A stretch of 64,000 nucleotides of DNA from Oscheius sp. JU75 (Eukaryota; Nematoda; Chromadorea; Rhabditida; Rhabditidae), in assembly GCA_037178855.1 (NCBI GenBank), contig JASJZC010000007.1, forward strand, positions 124,001 to 188,000, given 5' to 3'. Within the stretch, counting starts at the first letter, position 1. The number at the start of each line of letters is the position of its first letter. This document shows positions 1 to 11,265 of the stretch, in pieces. The notes under the pieces were generated by a model. It saw nothing but the letters and a program-made list of their open reading frames with translations. It was not told the origin of the DNA and made no database searches. The position numbers were made by a program, and so were the translations under genes.

Positions 1-1477
1 TTTGTTTTCTTAAAACACATTTTTTGGCCGATTTTCCATTTTGGCTCTAAGTCTGTGCTCGTCTCATTCACACTTTTCTTTTTGTCTCTCAGTCTCTTTC
101 TCTCCCTGTCTGCCTCCTGTTTGTTGCCTCGCAATCCTCCTAATTAATTCCCCATAGGTAGGTGCTGGGCGGAGTTATCTCCTCAATATTAGTCTGATGT
201 GGCTCCTATCACTAATCACTCTCTCATCTAGACCACCTCCTCTCTCCTCTTCGCTCCAGGATTAGACTGAAATCACACTAAGCTGGATACTGAATACGCC
301 TCACCCCATATCATGATGAACTTCTAGCCGCTCACGGCTCAGCACACCTTTCCTTCGCTCATGAAACGTGGCTGCATCTGGGTGAAAGTACGACTGCAAA
401 ATCTGTATAGACAAGATTTGGCAGACCTACTATCACCTAGAAAAAGCTGACATTTTCTCTGTATTTTGTTCCTCTGTTCCTATTGAAAAGGTCGTTTTAG
501 AATGAACGCCGTTTTTTGACGCGTAAATGAGATCAGCCCGTTTACGCCCAAAGAGCCTTCATCTAAAACCTGATGCCGTGATCATATACTGGCACAATAT
601 GCCCTAGTGTTGTCTACGTGCCCCAAACACCTAGTAAGTAGACATTCAATCAGGTTTCACGGAGCAAGAGTAAGCTCGGGCTAGACAGACTGGGGCGACC
701 TATATCATGTGCGTTCAGAATGTCTCTTCGGTTTTTTCGTGATGGTCTTCTGAGAGCATCTTCTTGTGGTAGATTGAGTATTGTTTCGTTTCTGCATAGA
801 CTTTGCCGCCTTTTCAGAAAACCGAAAACGCAAATGTTCTTTTAGTTCAAACATGCCCAAAGAAGAGTGGTGAAGACGTGAAAAACTCTAGTTGCATATG
901 AACTTGTTGAATTTCACTGTCGATCATCATAGGATCGATACTCTTTTGTTCCCCACACAATTATTTGGATGTAGGGGAAAAGTCTGATGCTTCTAGATAA
1001 CCGTCTAAAATATCCTTTGGAAGATGAGCACCAAAAAAAGAAACTCAAGAAGTGTCGGTTCAAGTCGTTAAAGTTGATCTCTCAACTTTAACGACCAAAG
1101 GGCTAAAAAGTTGAAATCTGTCAGAAGTAAACAGAATGCTACCTTGACAAATGGCCCGAAGTAGAAATATTTCATCCTCAATTTAAAACCTGGGTGATAA
1201 ACATCTGACAACGGTTTTTGATCGGTTTATTTCGAAGTGTTTCAAAATGTTCATGGTGTATCCTATGGCAAGCTTTGCATTCTCAAACCTTCTTAGGATC
1301 TCCGTATGCACAAAAACCCATGTGACGCAGCAAAACAAAGTCGAATGTAATGTAACTTTTATTATTAGCAGATGTGTCATTTCAGGAGATCGAAATTACT
1401 ATAAACTACTATTTTTTGGGCACTACAGAGCACCCACAATAACAATTGAGCAAAAAGTATAAAATCTGGCTTGATTA
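1..1477. other. Intergenic, no gene seen
   Basis: No ORF chain with plausible splice sites was found here. The first 350 bases are pyrimidine-rich. Two things stand out: a perfect short-loop hairpin at 1064-1095 (listed separately) and a TTTATT at 1358-1363, which reads AATAAA on the minus strand about 115 bp past the stop of the PHRF1-like gene and is a good polyadenylation signal candidate. Confidence 0.6.
1064..1095. repeat. Perfect 14-bp inverted repeat, 4-nt loop
   Basis: The arm GTCGTTAAAGTTGA (1064-1077) is followed by loop TCTC and its exact reverse complement (1082-1095). It lies about 380 bp beyond the minus-strand gene end. Function unknown; it is too short for a canonical miRNA precursor. 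Confidence 0.75.
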
Positions 1478-4400
1478 TTAATCAAAAGGCCGGAGTAGTT
1501 CCTTGGCTCTCTCTTCGATCACCTCCTTACATTTTGCAGATTTGAGCTCGTCGATAGACCGGCTGTTTCGGAACTCCTTGACCAGCTGCTTCATGATGTT
1601 TTTGTACTGTTCCCGAGTAATTTTTCTAAAAGTTTGCGTAAGCGATCGGAAAGTATCGATCTTACTCTTTTCGGAAGTAGGCCGTAACAAGACGGATAGA
1701 ATGACCCTCGATGATCTTCACCGCATGGCCCTTCTGCAAAAAGATTTTTTTATAAGTATGCTCAAGCTAGTTCTTGGATAAACAGTCGTCGTTTAAAGCT
1801 AAAGTTTGCAGTTGCATTAAAACAGTTAAACCTACACACTGAGAGTTAACATTTCAGTCATGCCTTCATTTTCGGCTATGACATGGTAAATGGTAATAAT
1901 TCAAAAATTAAAAAGTTGAAATTTGGTAACGGATGTATTCGGTTTAAATGCTCTAACCTTCTTATCTTCCTCATTTCTTTTCGATTCTTCTCCTTTCGAA
2001 GGCTGATTCGTTGGTTGAGTTGGTGCTATCGATCCTGGTAGCCCAATTCCATTGCCAGTTAGCGGTAGAGGCATTGGGATTCCTCCGGGCAAAGCCTTAA
2101 AATTTCAAAAATGCAAAAAAAATTACTTACACCAAGAGCAACAAGCTGCTGCTGCTGAGCTAGAAGCATTTGAGTGGTAGGATTGGCCAATTGGAGCCCA
2201 AAATTCGGTAGGAAGGGATTTAATCCAGGAACAGCCGCGAAAATGGCGGACATGTCTGGTCGAGCTTGATTTGGCACGAATGGTCTTGGCAACGCTCCGT
2301 TAGAGGATGGTGGTGGCGCCTGAAAAAAAAATTGCAGAACAATGTATTAAGCTACGTACCTGCCCATTGGCCTGACCCATCTGAACTGTAGTGGATGCGG
2401 AAGGACGTTGCTTCTCTCTATCTTTATTTCGGTCACTTCTACTGTGTCTGTTCTCATCGCGGTCATTGCGATCGTCTCTCGACACCTCTCTCGACGTTCT
2501 ATCACGGTCGCCTCGTCTTCTTTCGTCCTAAAAAGATTCCAGTTTGTCCTGTTTGCTTTTTTTCTCCAAAATAACGCAAATAAAAGCTCAAAAATCTTAC
2601 CCTTCGTCTCGGAGATCTCGATCTTGACCTCCTCCTCTCATTTCTATCCCTTCTTCTTTTTTCCTCTACTTCGCGTTTAGCTTTGTCTGCCTCAACTTCT
2701 CTTGCTCGTCTTTTCTCGTCTTCCCTGAAACCATCAATCGTGGAAAAAACCAAGAGAAATTCTCACCTTTCTCTCTCCCGTCCCCTCTTCTCTTCTCGTT
2801 CTTTCCTCTCCCGATCCCTATCCCTTCCCAACTGGATGATAGCTTCTTCTTTCTGGCTTTTTTCTCTGTCACGCTCTAGCTTTTTCTTCTCACGATCTGC
2901 ACGTTCCCGTTCTCTGTTCTTCTCAACCTATAAGAAAGATTTCAAATCGAAATGGACCATCACCTACCTTTTTCGCCAATTCTTCCCTTTTCTGGTCAGC
3001 CAAGGCCTTTCTTTGGGCGTCCAAAAGTTCCCTCTCTCTGTCTTCACGTTCGTCACTAGCCATTTGAGCGAGCTGTTCCTCGACTTCGTGATCCTGCAAA
3101 AATTATGTATTGAAGTACAGAAATTTCATTTGCAAAGGCGTCATACTGTATAACACTATCTTTTTTGTAACACGAGAAAATGATGAATTGCGGTCAAAAT
3201 TTTTTGAACCTTCTATGTTAAAAACTGTCGAAGACTCACAATTTCTCTGTCGTCTATCATTAACCCATCGTTTGGCTCTTTTGCGTTCGAAGATGACGGT
3301 TGCCACTCTTTCTTATCTTGCTCCTCTTCCTCAACAGGCATCTGAAAAATTTTTATCTGAAGAGATTGAGTAAAACGGATTTGTAGCGAACAAAGACATT
3401 TGTTGTGGGACTAGAGGCCGAAGGAACACATGGGCTACTCCCCACTATAATCGATCGATTGACCAAGCGGAAACAGCAGCGGCGAAAGGACAGCGAGTGT
3501 GAGTCAAGGATGGCGAGAGAAAGCTAGCGGGCTGTCTAGACAGCTGCATTTTCAGCTTTATCAAAGAAGATAGTCTGCACCCTTTGGATATATCAAGGAG
3601 TCTAGCAGTTGTACATGTTACCATCAAGTCGCTTAAACTGTTAGGACCATTCCTACAATATTTTCGTTTTGCGGGCTGACACAAAAAAAAACTACAGCGA
3701 TGGTATGTGTTTGTAATTCCTAGTCATGTCTCGAGAACATGTTTTAAATAGATCGATTCTTGTGATATCTTGGTGTACTTTATATGATTGTTTTGAAACT
3801 GCTTGACAAAGAATTGTTCCACGTTTCAGCGATAAAGGTACCTACCCCAATACGTTTTTTATGCTGCTTATCCATCTTTCTGTGAAGTTTCTCTCTGTAT
3901 TTTTCAAATTCTTCCGTTTCCTTGAATTTGCCGCCTTCTACCTTGAACAGCTTTCCATTTGCTAGTACTTTTTCTTGTTCTGAGAGAATGCTTCCGAGCA
4001 GGTCACATTTTTCGCTCCTACAAATAGAATAATACAAGTATGGGTAACGAATACATACTCTGTCTCGTCCGGTGAGCCTGGAGCCGATCTCTCCTGCTGT
4101 TCGTCTTCAAAGAAGGGATAATCAGCTCTTGATCCATTGATCGAGAGACGAGAAACTTCAGCTCTTTCCTCTTTGGATCCTCGCCTCTGTTCCTCATCAA
4201 GATTCTTCAACAATTTACTTTCCTTCTTGCGTTGCTGAAACGCATGTTAAGTACCAAATGGGATATACTTACTCTTTTTGTTCTTCTCTTTCTCCTCTGC
4301 TTCACACCGGTAGATTGGGCCTTCTTCCTCTTTCGTCTCTCGACCGGAGGTAGGTTCGAGGTTCCGGGCTCGAGCTTGTCGTTAAGGACGGCGGCATCCA

Positions 4401-5700
4401 TGGTGGAAAAGTCGTCTTCCTCTTCGGAATCCTCAGAATCGGAGCGAATGTTTAGCCGTCTTAGTTTATATCAGAGGCGTCTTCATATTTGAACATACCT
4501 CGCGACAATGGCAGCGATTCTACTCAAAACAGCGGTTCGTGTGGCTACGGAATGATTAGCGTGAGCGACCCTTTCAGTGACCCGCATAGCACTCGAACAC
4601 TCCGGGCACATCCATGTCCCAGAAGGGATCCTCGTTACGGCAGGACTCAAGCAGTACATATGAAAACTGTACATAAAGCTTGTAAATATTTTGTTTTAAC
4701 GCATACCCTTCGTCACAACCGTCGCAAAGAAGGATCTGATCTTCGTTGTCACCTCCACCGCAAAGGTGACAGACCGTGTGTTCATAGGGATTGATTCCGG
4801 TCGTCATCTCAATCTGTTCAAGTACCTGAAAATAGAAGAAGTTATCAAACAATTTGTAAAATTTGGTATATCATTTGTGGTTAATAAAGCTAGAGGTAGA
4901 TTTCATCCCACTATATTCAAGAACTTCCCACGTTATTTTTGTGTTAGTCTTTCTTTCATAGTGTTTATCAATTAGTCTGCCGTTTTTGCAAACTGTCTGA
5001 CTTACTTTTAACATTTAACATTGACTCTATCATTCTATGTAATCCATTATACTTTCTCAACAGGAAAATACTGATAGTTGTGACTGCAGGCTTTTTTATG
5101 AAAGTTGTTGTGAAAAGTTGCCGGATACTATTACTACCTCATGGTAAGTGATTCGGCTCAAGTCAACAATTGAGAACAGCTTGGGTCAGGTTTCATCCCG
5201 TTACTATTGCATTCAGTCAATTTTAGAAACGTCTATCCCCGTTTAAATAAGCGAAAAATAAGAGATAGATTCATGGGTCCCTTCTATAGAATTTTGAACC
5301 CAAAACATACACGAATTTGTTGTTGTGACATTTCCTATTGAGGGCTGATGTGTATCCTCCTGTTTTGAAGAGTGAAAAAAAAAGAAAAGCTTACATCTTC
5401 TTCAGGAGGCTCAAAAACCTCTGTACTGGTCAGTTTCGGATGTTCCTTGTTCTCTAGAGAATATGTAAAGATTCTCTTAAACTTTTCTCGGCACATGGGA
5501 CATGTCAATCGGATCTTAAACGAAAATTTGAAAAAAGGTAGAAAGTGAAGACTCACACCAGCCCATGTTGTGATGCAGGGAGTATGGAAACGGTGGTAGC
5601 ACGGCTCCGGGCGAGAGAATTCTTCAACTAGGTCATTGGAACATATGGCACACTCCTCCTCATCGGGCTTTTCATCTTCATGCTCGTTTGGAAGCGACAT
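1478..5700 (-). CDS. PHRF1-like RING and PHD finger protein
   Basis: Nuclear protein of the PHRF1 family, whose members are RING-type proteins thought to couple chromatin and RNA polymerase II processes. I assembled 16 in-frame exons: 5557-5700, 5395-5514, 4707-4825, 4499-4666, 4273-4459, 4059-4234, 3846-4017, 3240-3341, 2968-3093, 2767-2927, 2601-2724, 2360-2527, 2131-2319, 1958-2095, 1666-1733, 1478-1625 (2310 bp, 769 residues). An N-terminal RING (ECAICSNDL ... CYHRFHTPC ... CPMC) is followed by a PHD finger (CHLCGGGDNEDQ, CDGCDEGFHMYC, WMCPEC). Then come acidic and coiled stretches, a long Arg/Glu/Ser-rich RS-like region, a Pro/Gln segment and a C-terminal helix (ITREQYKNIMKQLVKEF) like the SRI-type tail of PHRF1. 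The first intron after the RING is 569 bp, most others are short. Vertebrate PHRF1 is about twice as long. Domain order, not overall identity, supports the name. Confidence 0.82.
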
Positions 5701-7872
5701 TCTTTTTAAATATGAACATTTAATGAAGAAGAAAGTTTAGGGAGAAGTAACAACAAACAATAAATGATTTTGCAACTACTTGGCCTTAAAGGGTGGAAAC
5801 ACCGTAGTGCAGGGAAGTGCATTAGAGCGCGTTAGCATTTGCTCAAAATATTTTTTGAATACAGAGGAAGGTTCAAAAACGAGGCTTTTCATGGAAATCT
5901 TTAGAAAATATGCATGTCAAAAATCAATAACAATTATAATCATACTTTAAAAATGGAACGCATTAATATCGATTGCAATATAGGGCTTTAAATTTCCCTC
6001 TTCAAAGTAATGCACCCTGTCATGTGGATACTCTGAAACCTGTATGTAAATTTTTGGGAAACCTTCTGTAAGGGCTAGACGAAATTAGAAATATATGTTT
6101 CGGAAGCTTCCTTTAGATAAGTGTTGCTTGAAATGAAAAGTTACGCACTATTCACTCCATTATGGATTTAGCCAAATGTTTGAAATGAGCATATTTCGAT
6201 TCAACACAATCTTCTTTCCCACCAAGATTTGTCTGCATTGTCTTGACTATGTAAGAAAATAGCTATTAACATTCTGTATCTAACAGTCAAGCCAATACTG
6301 TTCCATTGGTAAGATTTTTTGTCAGTTGTATCTATTGCTAAATAGAAACATGAAAGTCGTTTGCAACTCGCAACATCTATGGATGATATTAGCATTTCGA
6401 CAACAACCGTTGACTTCCTCAAACACCCTCTAGCGCCTTCTCAATAAAATAAATATTGTGCTTGATTTCCTGAACATTCTTTGTTTCCTCGGCACGTTTT
6501 TGAGACTTATCAGTCTCGTTCCCTCATTCATTTTTTTCGTTACGAAAAAGGTGCTCAGTAGCTGTCAACCCGATTTACAGCTGGTCGTTAAGATAACAAG
6601 ACATTGCTGGTCAACAGAAAAACCGCTATGGTAGGCTGTTTTTTTTTTTCGCCTGTTTAAAATTTTGGTCTTGTAGGCCAAGATTTTGAGAAACTTGTTT
6701 CCGGTAAGAATACTGACAAGAGAAATTTTGGGTTGCAACGGAATTAATAGTCGTGAGAGTTCACTTTAGTTCCCGGTACAATTTTTTAAATTTTTGTCCA
6801 AAGTGGGTTCGCAATATTTTTCCCCGTCTAAATGATAACAAGCGAGAGCTGCTGACTCTTTCCTGTCCTAGACAAACGTTCGGGGAAGCCATCTATCTGC
6901 AGCCGACGTGTGAACTCTGATACCACAGGCAGCCTGAAGACGGTTTCCACATGGCCAGCACATGGCCTCGTACATATTCCAAATGATGGATAGACTGTCC
7001 TTCGCTTTCTCTTTCAACAAAACGCAACATCTCGCCATCTGTCCTCTATCAGGATGAACTTTCTCTGCACTGGAAAATGCTGTTCCTAGCTCATTTCATG
7101 GAAAACAAAATCCCCTTGTACGGGACGATAAGAGCCTGAGCGAACTTTGACTACCTCTCCGGCGGTATAAAAATGTGTGCTGACCACATGGCTCCCGTTC
7201 GCCGCCTGTTCCCTCGATGCTAATTTTGGCACATGATCATCTTGTTTGCGAACAATAGAGGTTTATACTTTGATCCCCCTTTTGTGCTCAGTTTGAATGT
7301 CACAATTTTGAACAAGGTTTGTGCATTGTTTCCTCTTCTGTTCTTGACCTGCTATCAGTGTTTACCTGTTAACCAACAGGGTATTTGCTTTTCATGCAAG
7401 CGCCTATCTCGATAGTCAATTAGAAGAGCATTTCCAGAAGGCTTGATAGAGTAGAAAATCTGCTGCTTCTTCCGAAACATATCCTTAAGTGATAGTTTTT
7501 GAAACATGGAAGTTTGCGTGAGCTCTCTGTTTATGAGCCCTTATTATTTGATCATCTTTTACCAGCGATTTTATTTAGTGGAAACCAAAAAATGAAAATT
7601 CTTGCCTAGAAGCCATGTCTTTAAAACAGTACAACTGTCCGAGAAAATGTTGCCTTATCTCCTTTTGCTTCAAGTGTGGAACTCCTCCTTTCCGTAAACC
7701 GGTCTGAGCTGACCGTTATCAACTAGTTTTTATCGCATAGTAGCCCTAGACACAATGACCGGGTGTTCCCCAAGTTTGTTTTCAAACTTTCTCGTATGAT
7801 CCTTTCTCTCACTCCATATTTTGTCTTCAAGACACTCTGCCACTATCACACTCACTCCTGGTAAACAGGAAT
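5701..7872. other. Intergenic between divergent genes
   Basis: This stretch separates the minus-strand PHRF1-like gene from the plus-strand 242-residue gene, so it should hold both promoters. I saw no convincing coding exon, repeat or RNA gene. Small ORFs (for example 6201-6422 and 7233-7415) lack splice partners and family features. Confidence 0.55.
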
Positions 7873-8790
7873 ATGGCCACAGTCCCGCGCAATGCCTCGT
7901 CTGGATCTTTCGAAATAATCGAACTTCTGCCTTCAAAGTCAAAAGGTAATGCAAATGTGGGTCTCACTAATTATCAAGTTTTAATCTGCATATTTTTAGG
8001 AAGATTCATTAGTTGAACTCTTCGCTGACCAGCCATCGTTTGACTATTTTTTCGGTACCTTTAAAGGAATCACCAATGTTCAAGCTGGCAAGAGACCTCC
8101 TGGTCTGCGTCGTATGGCCGTCTATAACTGTCTCCTCGGTCATCTGATACGAGGAGAAGTCTCCGTCATGCACATCCGATTGGCTCCTAACAGTCTGCTT
8201 AAGGCCAGCATTAAACTCAAAGACTCGGAAAAAGTTTTCACCGGTTTGTTTTGCATTTCTTCTCAGGAGCGAGCCATCAATGGTTTCTTAGTAGCTGAAC
8301 TCGTTAAAGTACGTAGAGTCTAGAACCATGGTGATTTTGAAATGGCGATAGTTAAAAATAACGACTTTATGCTTGATTTATGCATTTGGACAAAGTGAAG
8401 GACAACGTTATTGTAAGAATACAAAATATATTGCAATTTTCAGTGCCCCTTCTCGACACCGAAAACGACGGAATGTGGTGTCAGCCCAGAATGTACCGAG
8501 GCTTCCACTTTTCCGGGTTCAAAGGAGGCAACTTGAGCCATCGATTCTTTGTTGATCACCTGATCATCACTGTTGAGGACGTCAACACATCCTTCCCTAT
8601 GTATACCGGCGGTGAACTGCTCAACATTAACTACAAGAAGGCCACAATATTCGGCCTTCTCGACGAGTATTACGTTAATGTGATCAAGAAGAAATGTACC
8701 GAAGTGACGCTTCTCCCGGAGACGAAGCAAAGTCCCTTGATCTCAACCTCCTTTGAATACCTTGACTTTACAGCAGTCGTCCTGTACTGA
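7873..8790 (+). CDS. Unrecognised 242-residue protein
   Basis: Three in-frame exons: 7873-7945, 8004-8312 and 8444-8790 (729 bp). The start ATG at 7873 opens MATVPRNASSGSF. The second exon is one long open frame (ELFADQPSFDYFFG, RPPGLRRMAVYNCLLGHL) and the third ends in EYLDFTAVVLY plus TGA. Composition and frame conservation look like a real folded protein rich in beta-type segments, but I do not recognise the family. No signal peptide, membrane helix or low-complexity region is seen. The exon 2 donor is ambiguous: GTACGT at 8310 would need an extra small exon (about 8353-8412), while GTAGAG at 8313 joins directly in frame to the acceptor at 8443. The acceptor of exon 2 is also unusual: the first AG (7999) would shift frame, so the AG at 8003 is used. 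Confidence 0.6.
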
Positions 8791-9548
8791 GAGCCATTCG
8801 AAACCGTAGTCTGTACATATATTGCACCCATGATATCTTTCCATATTATATAAAGATGCTTACAAGAAGATTGCACTTTTATCAGGGAACTGGAGGAAGT
8901 GAAACACGGTTTTAGTTATCAGAAGTCTTAGTTTGGACCAACGTTGACTTGCTTAGTGGTAGCCAAAGAACAATTGATCAAGAAGAGTTTTTTCCACTCC
9001 TCGGATGAGACGTTTGTCAGCTTTGGCTTTGGAACTTGTCAATCATCATGATGATGAGCCAAGTTGCGAGCGAAAAGGAAGGTGGTCAAATGCTTTTCCG
9101 TCTTTGTAAAGTTCTTGTTGTATAGAGGAATAACCTTTGCACAGACGGGGACACAACCCGGGACTGTGTTTGTCTCGCAGGTGGAATAAGAAACCTTTTA
9201 AGGTTTTCAAAGTTATTATGCCGTCTCACCAAAGCAGGAAGAAGACGGCCGAATGGTGGAGCATCACGGACCTAAAATGGTAGAGGTCGGATTAGTTCGC
9301 CAGGCAAGGTTTGACGTCTCTTAATGGGCGTGCTTACTAGAAAAATTTAGCGACTTTAATGCCTTCTGGTCTGAAAAATGGCTCTTGAAGAAATCCCAAT
9401 GACAAATAGAGGCCAAAAATATAAGAGAGAACAATGAGATAGGGCTTTTTGCAGAGGGATGTCCAACCGCCAAACTGCTTAGGTACAGCAGAAAGTGGCT
9501 TTGATCTTATAACCGCATCTAATTCCCAGAGATACCTGAAAAAGTTAC
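8791..9548. other. Spacer, no gene seen
   Basis: Between the stop of the 242-residue gene and the left end of the Tc3-like element. No coding exon, RNA gene or clear repeat was recognised. Confidence 0.5.
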
Positions 9549-9550
9549 TA

Positions 9551-9785
9551 CAGTGCGGTGCAAAATTATAGGGCCACCCAGTTTTTTGTGCATTCTGGCG
9601 TGGGATGGTTTTTGGAGGTTTCGGGAGTTTCACCAGCGGATTCGGCGGCTTTCAAAACTCCTGAGTAGGTTGCTTCAGCAAATCAGCCTTCAGACGTTTT
9701 TTTAAGATCAGGCAGGCATTTTTACTAAAAGAGTTGCAGAAGCCTTGGTGCAAAATTATAGGGTTACTAGACAAAAACGCTTTTA
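9551..9785 (+). repeat. Left terminal inverted repeat of Tc3-like element
   Basis: Runs from CAGTGCGG inward to about ACTAGACAAAAA. It is the reverse complement of the right end with scattered mismatches, and includes an outer and an inner GTGCAAAATTATAGGG copy that could be transposase-binding sites (inference from the family). Confidence 0.85.
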
Positions 9786-9859
9786 AAAACTTTTACACGT
9801 CACAACTTGTCAATATAAAATGACTGTGGGGGTAAGGCAGTTCGTATCTGATAGTCACC

Positions 9860-10765
9860 ATGCCTCTTGGTACCCAACTGTCCAGCGACGAGCTTGCTCA
9901 AGTCGACTCACGTTCTTCAAGATGTCGGGCTCTCGAACAGGAAGATCGGCGAAAAGCTGGGTCGGAGCAGGAATGTGACCAACAACTACATACACAATCC
10001 CCGAACCTATGGAACTGCTCTACACACTGAACGGCCCAGGAAATTGTCGGTGCGAGACGAGTGACGAGTCTTCAGACGTGTATCCAACCAAGCTGTCAGT
10101 TGTCGTCAGGTCATCACTGAGCTGAATCTTCCTGTCTCCAAGTGCACCGTCCTTCGTTCCATCGCACGTAATCCGAACCTGAAGCCAGCTCCTCGACTTC
10201 AAACACATCACAAAGTGGCCAGGCTCAACTTCTGCAGAGATTACATGATAACCAATTGGGAAAAGGTGTGTCACTTTTGTCTTTGAAAAAAAAAAGAAAT
10301 TTTGGAGGCGGGTCCATGGTCTGGGGTGCTTTCTGCAACGATGAAGTGGTAGAGATGGAGTTCATTACGGCCAAAATGGACAGCCAGGCCTATCAGCAAG
10401 TTTTGGATAAGCGCCTCCTGCCCTTCTACCATCAGTCCAGCCAGCAGAGTCTACAGTTCATGCAACACAAAGCCACGGTTCACACCTCCAGAGCGACCCT
10501 TGCTTGGCTCAAAGACGAATTGGTGGATGCAATGGATTGGCCCGCTCTCAGTCCCGATCTCAACCCGATTGAAAACGTTTGGGGAATGCTAGCCAGGAGC
10601 ATCTACGCAAATGGAAAGCAGTACAACACTATTGAAGAGCTTCAGCAAGCGATTTACCGCTAGTGGACCCGAATGGACCCCAACTTTCTGAAAACTCTTG
10701 TTACGTCGATGCCGTGTCGTATTTTTGAGTGTATTCAGAAAAATGATGGTATTGCGCATTATTAG
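9860..10765 (+). pseudogene. Broken Tc3-type DDE transposase
   Basis: Fragments of a Tc3-family transposase in changing frames. An N-terminal helix-turn-helix region (NRKIGEKLGRSRNVTNNYI, then KLSVRDE) lies in a different frame from the upstream ATG at 9860. A second block (LNLPVSKCTVLRSIARNPNL, HHKVARLNFCRDYM) follows. After NWEK the segment that should hold the first catalytic Asp is missing and the frame resumes at RNFGGGSMVWGAF. The second catalytic Asp position reads MQHKATVHTS where the family has QQDNA. The third acidic position survives in SPDLNPIENVWG. A TAG at 10661-10663 interrupts the C-terminus, which otherwise runs to 10765. It cannot encode an active enzyme. Confidence 0.88.
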
Positions 10766-10817
10766 ATCTCTTCTGATTTATTTAATAAACTTTTGTTAAT
10801 TATTTTAATTATTTTTT

Positions 10818-11035
10818 GTCTAGTGACCCTATTGCACCAAGGCTTCTGCAACTCTTTTAGTAAAAATGCCTGCCTGATCTTAAAAAAACGTCTGAAGGCT
10901 GATTTGCTGAAGCATACCTACTCAGGGGTTTTGAAAGGCGCCGAATCCGCTGGTGAAACTCCCGAAACCTCCAAAAACCATCCCACGCCAGAATGCACAA
11001 AAAACTGGGTGGCCCTATAATTTTGCGCCGCACTG
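10818..11035 (-). repeat. Right terminal inverted repeat of Tc3-like element
   Basis: Mirror of the left repeat, from TTTTTTGTCTAGTGACC to CCGCACTG. The inner putative binding motif is shortened here (CCTATTGCACC, missing several bases relative to the left copy), one sign of decay. Confidence 0.85.
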
Positions 11036-11265
11036 TATAATGGTTACAGCGTAGTCTGTTAACTGTTACTATTGTTTTTTTTTCTATGCTAGGCGTAGAT
11101 GAAAGTTAAAATATGATCATTAGCTTCGAGGTAAAAAATGAAAAGATCATAGCGCAATAAACAGTCCATATCGAAAGCAATACTCATTTTTATTAGTATA
11201 TTCACTTTATACAGACACAAAATCAAAGGTCCAGAATTTCCTTCGTAGATATGAGGACTCGTAGT

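Larger units (their letters stand above)
9551..11035 (+). mobile_element. Tc3-like DNA transposon, inactive copy
   Basis: A 1485-bp Tc1/mariner-superfamily element flanked on both sides by TA (9549-9550 and 11036-11037), the expected target duplication. Both ends begin CAGTGCGG / CCGCACTG and carry inverted repeats of roughly 220-235 bp. The left repeat holds two copies of a GTGCAAAATTATAGGG motif (about 9559 and 9750), matching the two-site long-repeat layout known for Tc3. It carries one broken transposase gene. It sits in the spacer between the 242-residue gene and the DEG/ENaC gene and disrupts neither. Confidence 0.9.

Noticed and set aside
8380-8790. 136-codon ORF starting MHLDKVKDN as the true last exon start
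   Set aside because: The stretch before 8444 looks like intron ending in TTTTCAG, and including it does not join in frame to exon 2 without an extra weak acceptor.
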